Origin: JACQAI01 sp035507915
GTDB lineage: Bacteria; Pseudomonadota; Alphaproteobacteria; Elsterales; Elsteraceae
NCBI GenBank assembly: GCA_035507915.1
Contig: DATJNS010000232.1
Coordinates: forward strand, 1 to 6,921
DNA length: 6,921 nt
Direction: 5' to 3'
In this document: piece after piece, positions 6,257 to 6,921 of the stretch
Layout: each line of letters starts with the position of its first letter
How positions within the stretch are numbered: position 1 is the first letter of the stretch
Notes under the pieces: model-generated
What the model was told of the DNA's origin: nothing
Seen by the model: the letters and a program-made list of their open reading frames with translations, nothing else
The model's database searches: none
Translations under genes and position numbers: made by a program

Positions 6257-6732
6257 TACGGCGCGCAGCTCAGCTGGGTGCCGAGGATCGCGGTCTCGGT
6301 CTCGCTCGCCGGCCCGCCGGACGGGCAGGTCAGCCAGTTGGGCTGCCGGGTCACGGTCGTGGGCGCGGTCGACGACACCGCACCGGCGCTGACGGTGCTG
6401 CGGCTGCCCGAGCTCGAGGCCGTGCTGCTCGACGACGACCCACCGTTGCCGGCGCCACCGCCCGACCCACCGCCCGAGCCGCCGCCCGACGACGTGCCGG
6501 TCGGCGGCGCGCTGATGTAGCTGGTCGCGCCCGACGGCACGACGTAGCTCTGCGCCCCGAGCGTGCTTGCGGTCGTGCCGGTGCCGCCGGCAGCCGCGGC
6601 GCTCGACGCGGCGCCGCTCGACGGCATCGCGCCCGCTGTCGAGCCTGTCAGATTGACGAGCTGCGCCGACGCGGGTGTCGCCAGGGCAACGACGGCGATC
6701 AGCGCGCTCACGCGAACGGCGACGGCGATCAT
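6256..6732 (-). CDS. Small secreted Gly/Ser-rich protein of unknown function
   Basis: A 158-residue protein I do not recognise. It has a textbook Sec signal peptide: short N-terminus with R7, hydrophobic core (about 8-18), and TPASA before a likely cleavage after A23. The mature part is low-complexity Ala/Ser/Thr/Gly up to about 60, then QSYVVPSGATSYISAPP (61-77), a flexible linker with three SGGG units (82-93), and a Ser-rich run (99-110). The C-terminus is more ordered, with W133, C136 and C156, the last two able to form a disulfide. The ATG at 6732 has a GGGAG Shine-Dalgarno 6 nt upstream. An overlapping plus-strand frame (6203-6520) shares third-codon positions, but the signal peptide and binding site favour this strand. 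It is downstream of a cupin gene on the same strand with a 61-nt gap and converges on the ilvA-type gene. A cell-surface or periplasmic role is inferred only from the signal peptide. Confidence 0.65.
   Translation of the reverse strand: MIAVAVRVSALIAVVALATPASAQLVNLTGSTAGAMPSSGAASSAAAAGGTGTTASTLGAQSYVVPSGATSYISAPPTGTSSGGGSGGGSGGGAGNGGSSSSSTASSSGSRSTVSAGAVSSTAPTTVTRQPNWLTCPSGGPASETETAILGTQLSCAP
6455..6490. repeat. Three tandem 12-bp units encoding SGGG repeats
   Basis: CCACCGCCCGAC, CCACCGCCCGAG and CCGCCGCCCGAC run head to tail with two base changes. On the minus strand they encode three SGGG units in the secreted protein, in frame, so copy-number change would lengthen or shorten the linker without a frameshift. 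Confidence 0.75.
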
Positions 6733-6738
6733 GCAGGT

Positions 6739-6743
6739 CTCCC
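6739..6743 (-). promoter_or_regulatory. Shine-Dalgarno of the secreted-protein gene
   Basis: GGGAG on the minus strand, 6 nt before the ATG at 6732, supports that start and the minus-strand reading of this locus. Confidence 0.55.
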
Positions 6744-6793
6744 GCGAGGGTTCCCGTTCGGCCGCAACGCCGAGGGCCGGCGCGCGGTTCCCG

Positions 6794-6921
6794 CTACGGC
6801 GCGTCCTTGTAGTTCACGATGCGGCGATCGTTGGCGTGCACGCCGAAGGTCACCAGCGGACGGTCGCCGATCGCGCGGAAGGCATGGCGCACGCCGGGCG
6901 GGATCATGACGGAGACGCCGG
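6794..6921 (-). CDS. Cupin-domain protein, C-terminal fragment
   Basis: Only the last 41 codons and the TAG stop (6796-6794) are in the window; the 5' part lies beyond the right edge. The visible sequence contains IPPGVRHAFRAIGDRP, the typical second cupin motif with a proline-glycine turn and a potential metal-binding His, then LVTFGVHAN and a short charged tail ending in YKDAP. Cupins are small beta-barrels that serve as dioxygenases, isomerases, or ligand-sensing domains of regulators; the fragment does not tell which. It is too short for the full motif 1 to be seen. It is upstream of, and on the same strand as, the small secreted-protein gene, 61 nt apart, with no obvious terminator in between, so co-transcription is possible. 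Confidence 0.75.
   Translation of the reverse strand, partial: GVSVMIPPGVRHAFRAIGDRPLVTFGVHANDRRIVNYKDAP

Overview
The window is about 70% GC, with strong G/C bias at third codon positions, long spurious reading frames on both strands and closely packed genes. Together with the ornithine decarboxylase type and the CoA-transferase/acylase/dehydratase families, this suggests a high-GC alphaproteobacterium (Rhodospirillales- or Hyphomicrobiales-like). That placement is inference; the window has no rRNA or other phylogenetic marker.

Layout. Positions 1-1013 (minus strand) hold most of a fold-type III PLP decarboxylase of the ornithine/lysine decarboxylase family; its C-terminus lies beyond the left edge. 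Positions 1014-1329 are a 316-base divergent intergenic region. It contains a 24-bp perfect palindrome, a GC-rich hairpin, a 9-bp inverted repeat with a 15-bp spacer, and a plausible sigma-70-like promoter for the plus-strand genes. Positions 1330-6140 are a tight three-gene plus-strand operon: a CaiB/BaiF-type (class III) CoA-transferase, a membrane-anchored penicillin-acylase-family Ntn hydrolase (6-nt gap), and a threonine ammonia-lyase with a C-terminal ACT domain (ATGA overlap). After a short convergent gap with two candidate hairpin terminators, the minus strand carries a small Gly/Ser-rich secreted protein (6256-6732) with a clear Sec signal peptide, then the 3' end of a cupin-domain gene (6794 to beyond the right edge).

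How the genes may work together. The decarboxylase would make a polyamine precursor. The CoA-transferase and threonine ammonia-lyase are cytoplasmic, and the acylase is predicted to act in the periplasm. Translational coupling argues for co-expression of the three operon genes, but the sequence does not reveal a shared pathway. A route from threonine through 2-oxobutyrate to acyl-CoA chemistry is possible but speculative. I saw no mobile element, CRISPR array, tRNA, rRNA or defence system. The window is mostly ordinary metabolic chromosome. The parts most worth a second look are the divergent regulatory region, the small secreted Gly/Ser-rich protein, and the coupled operon.
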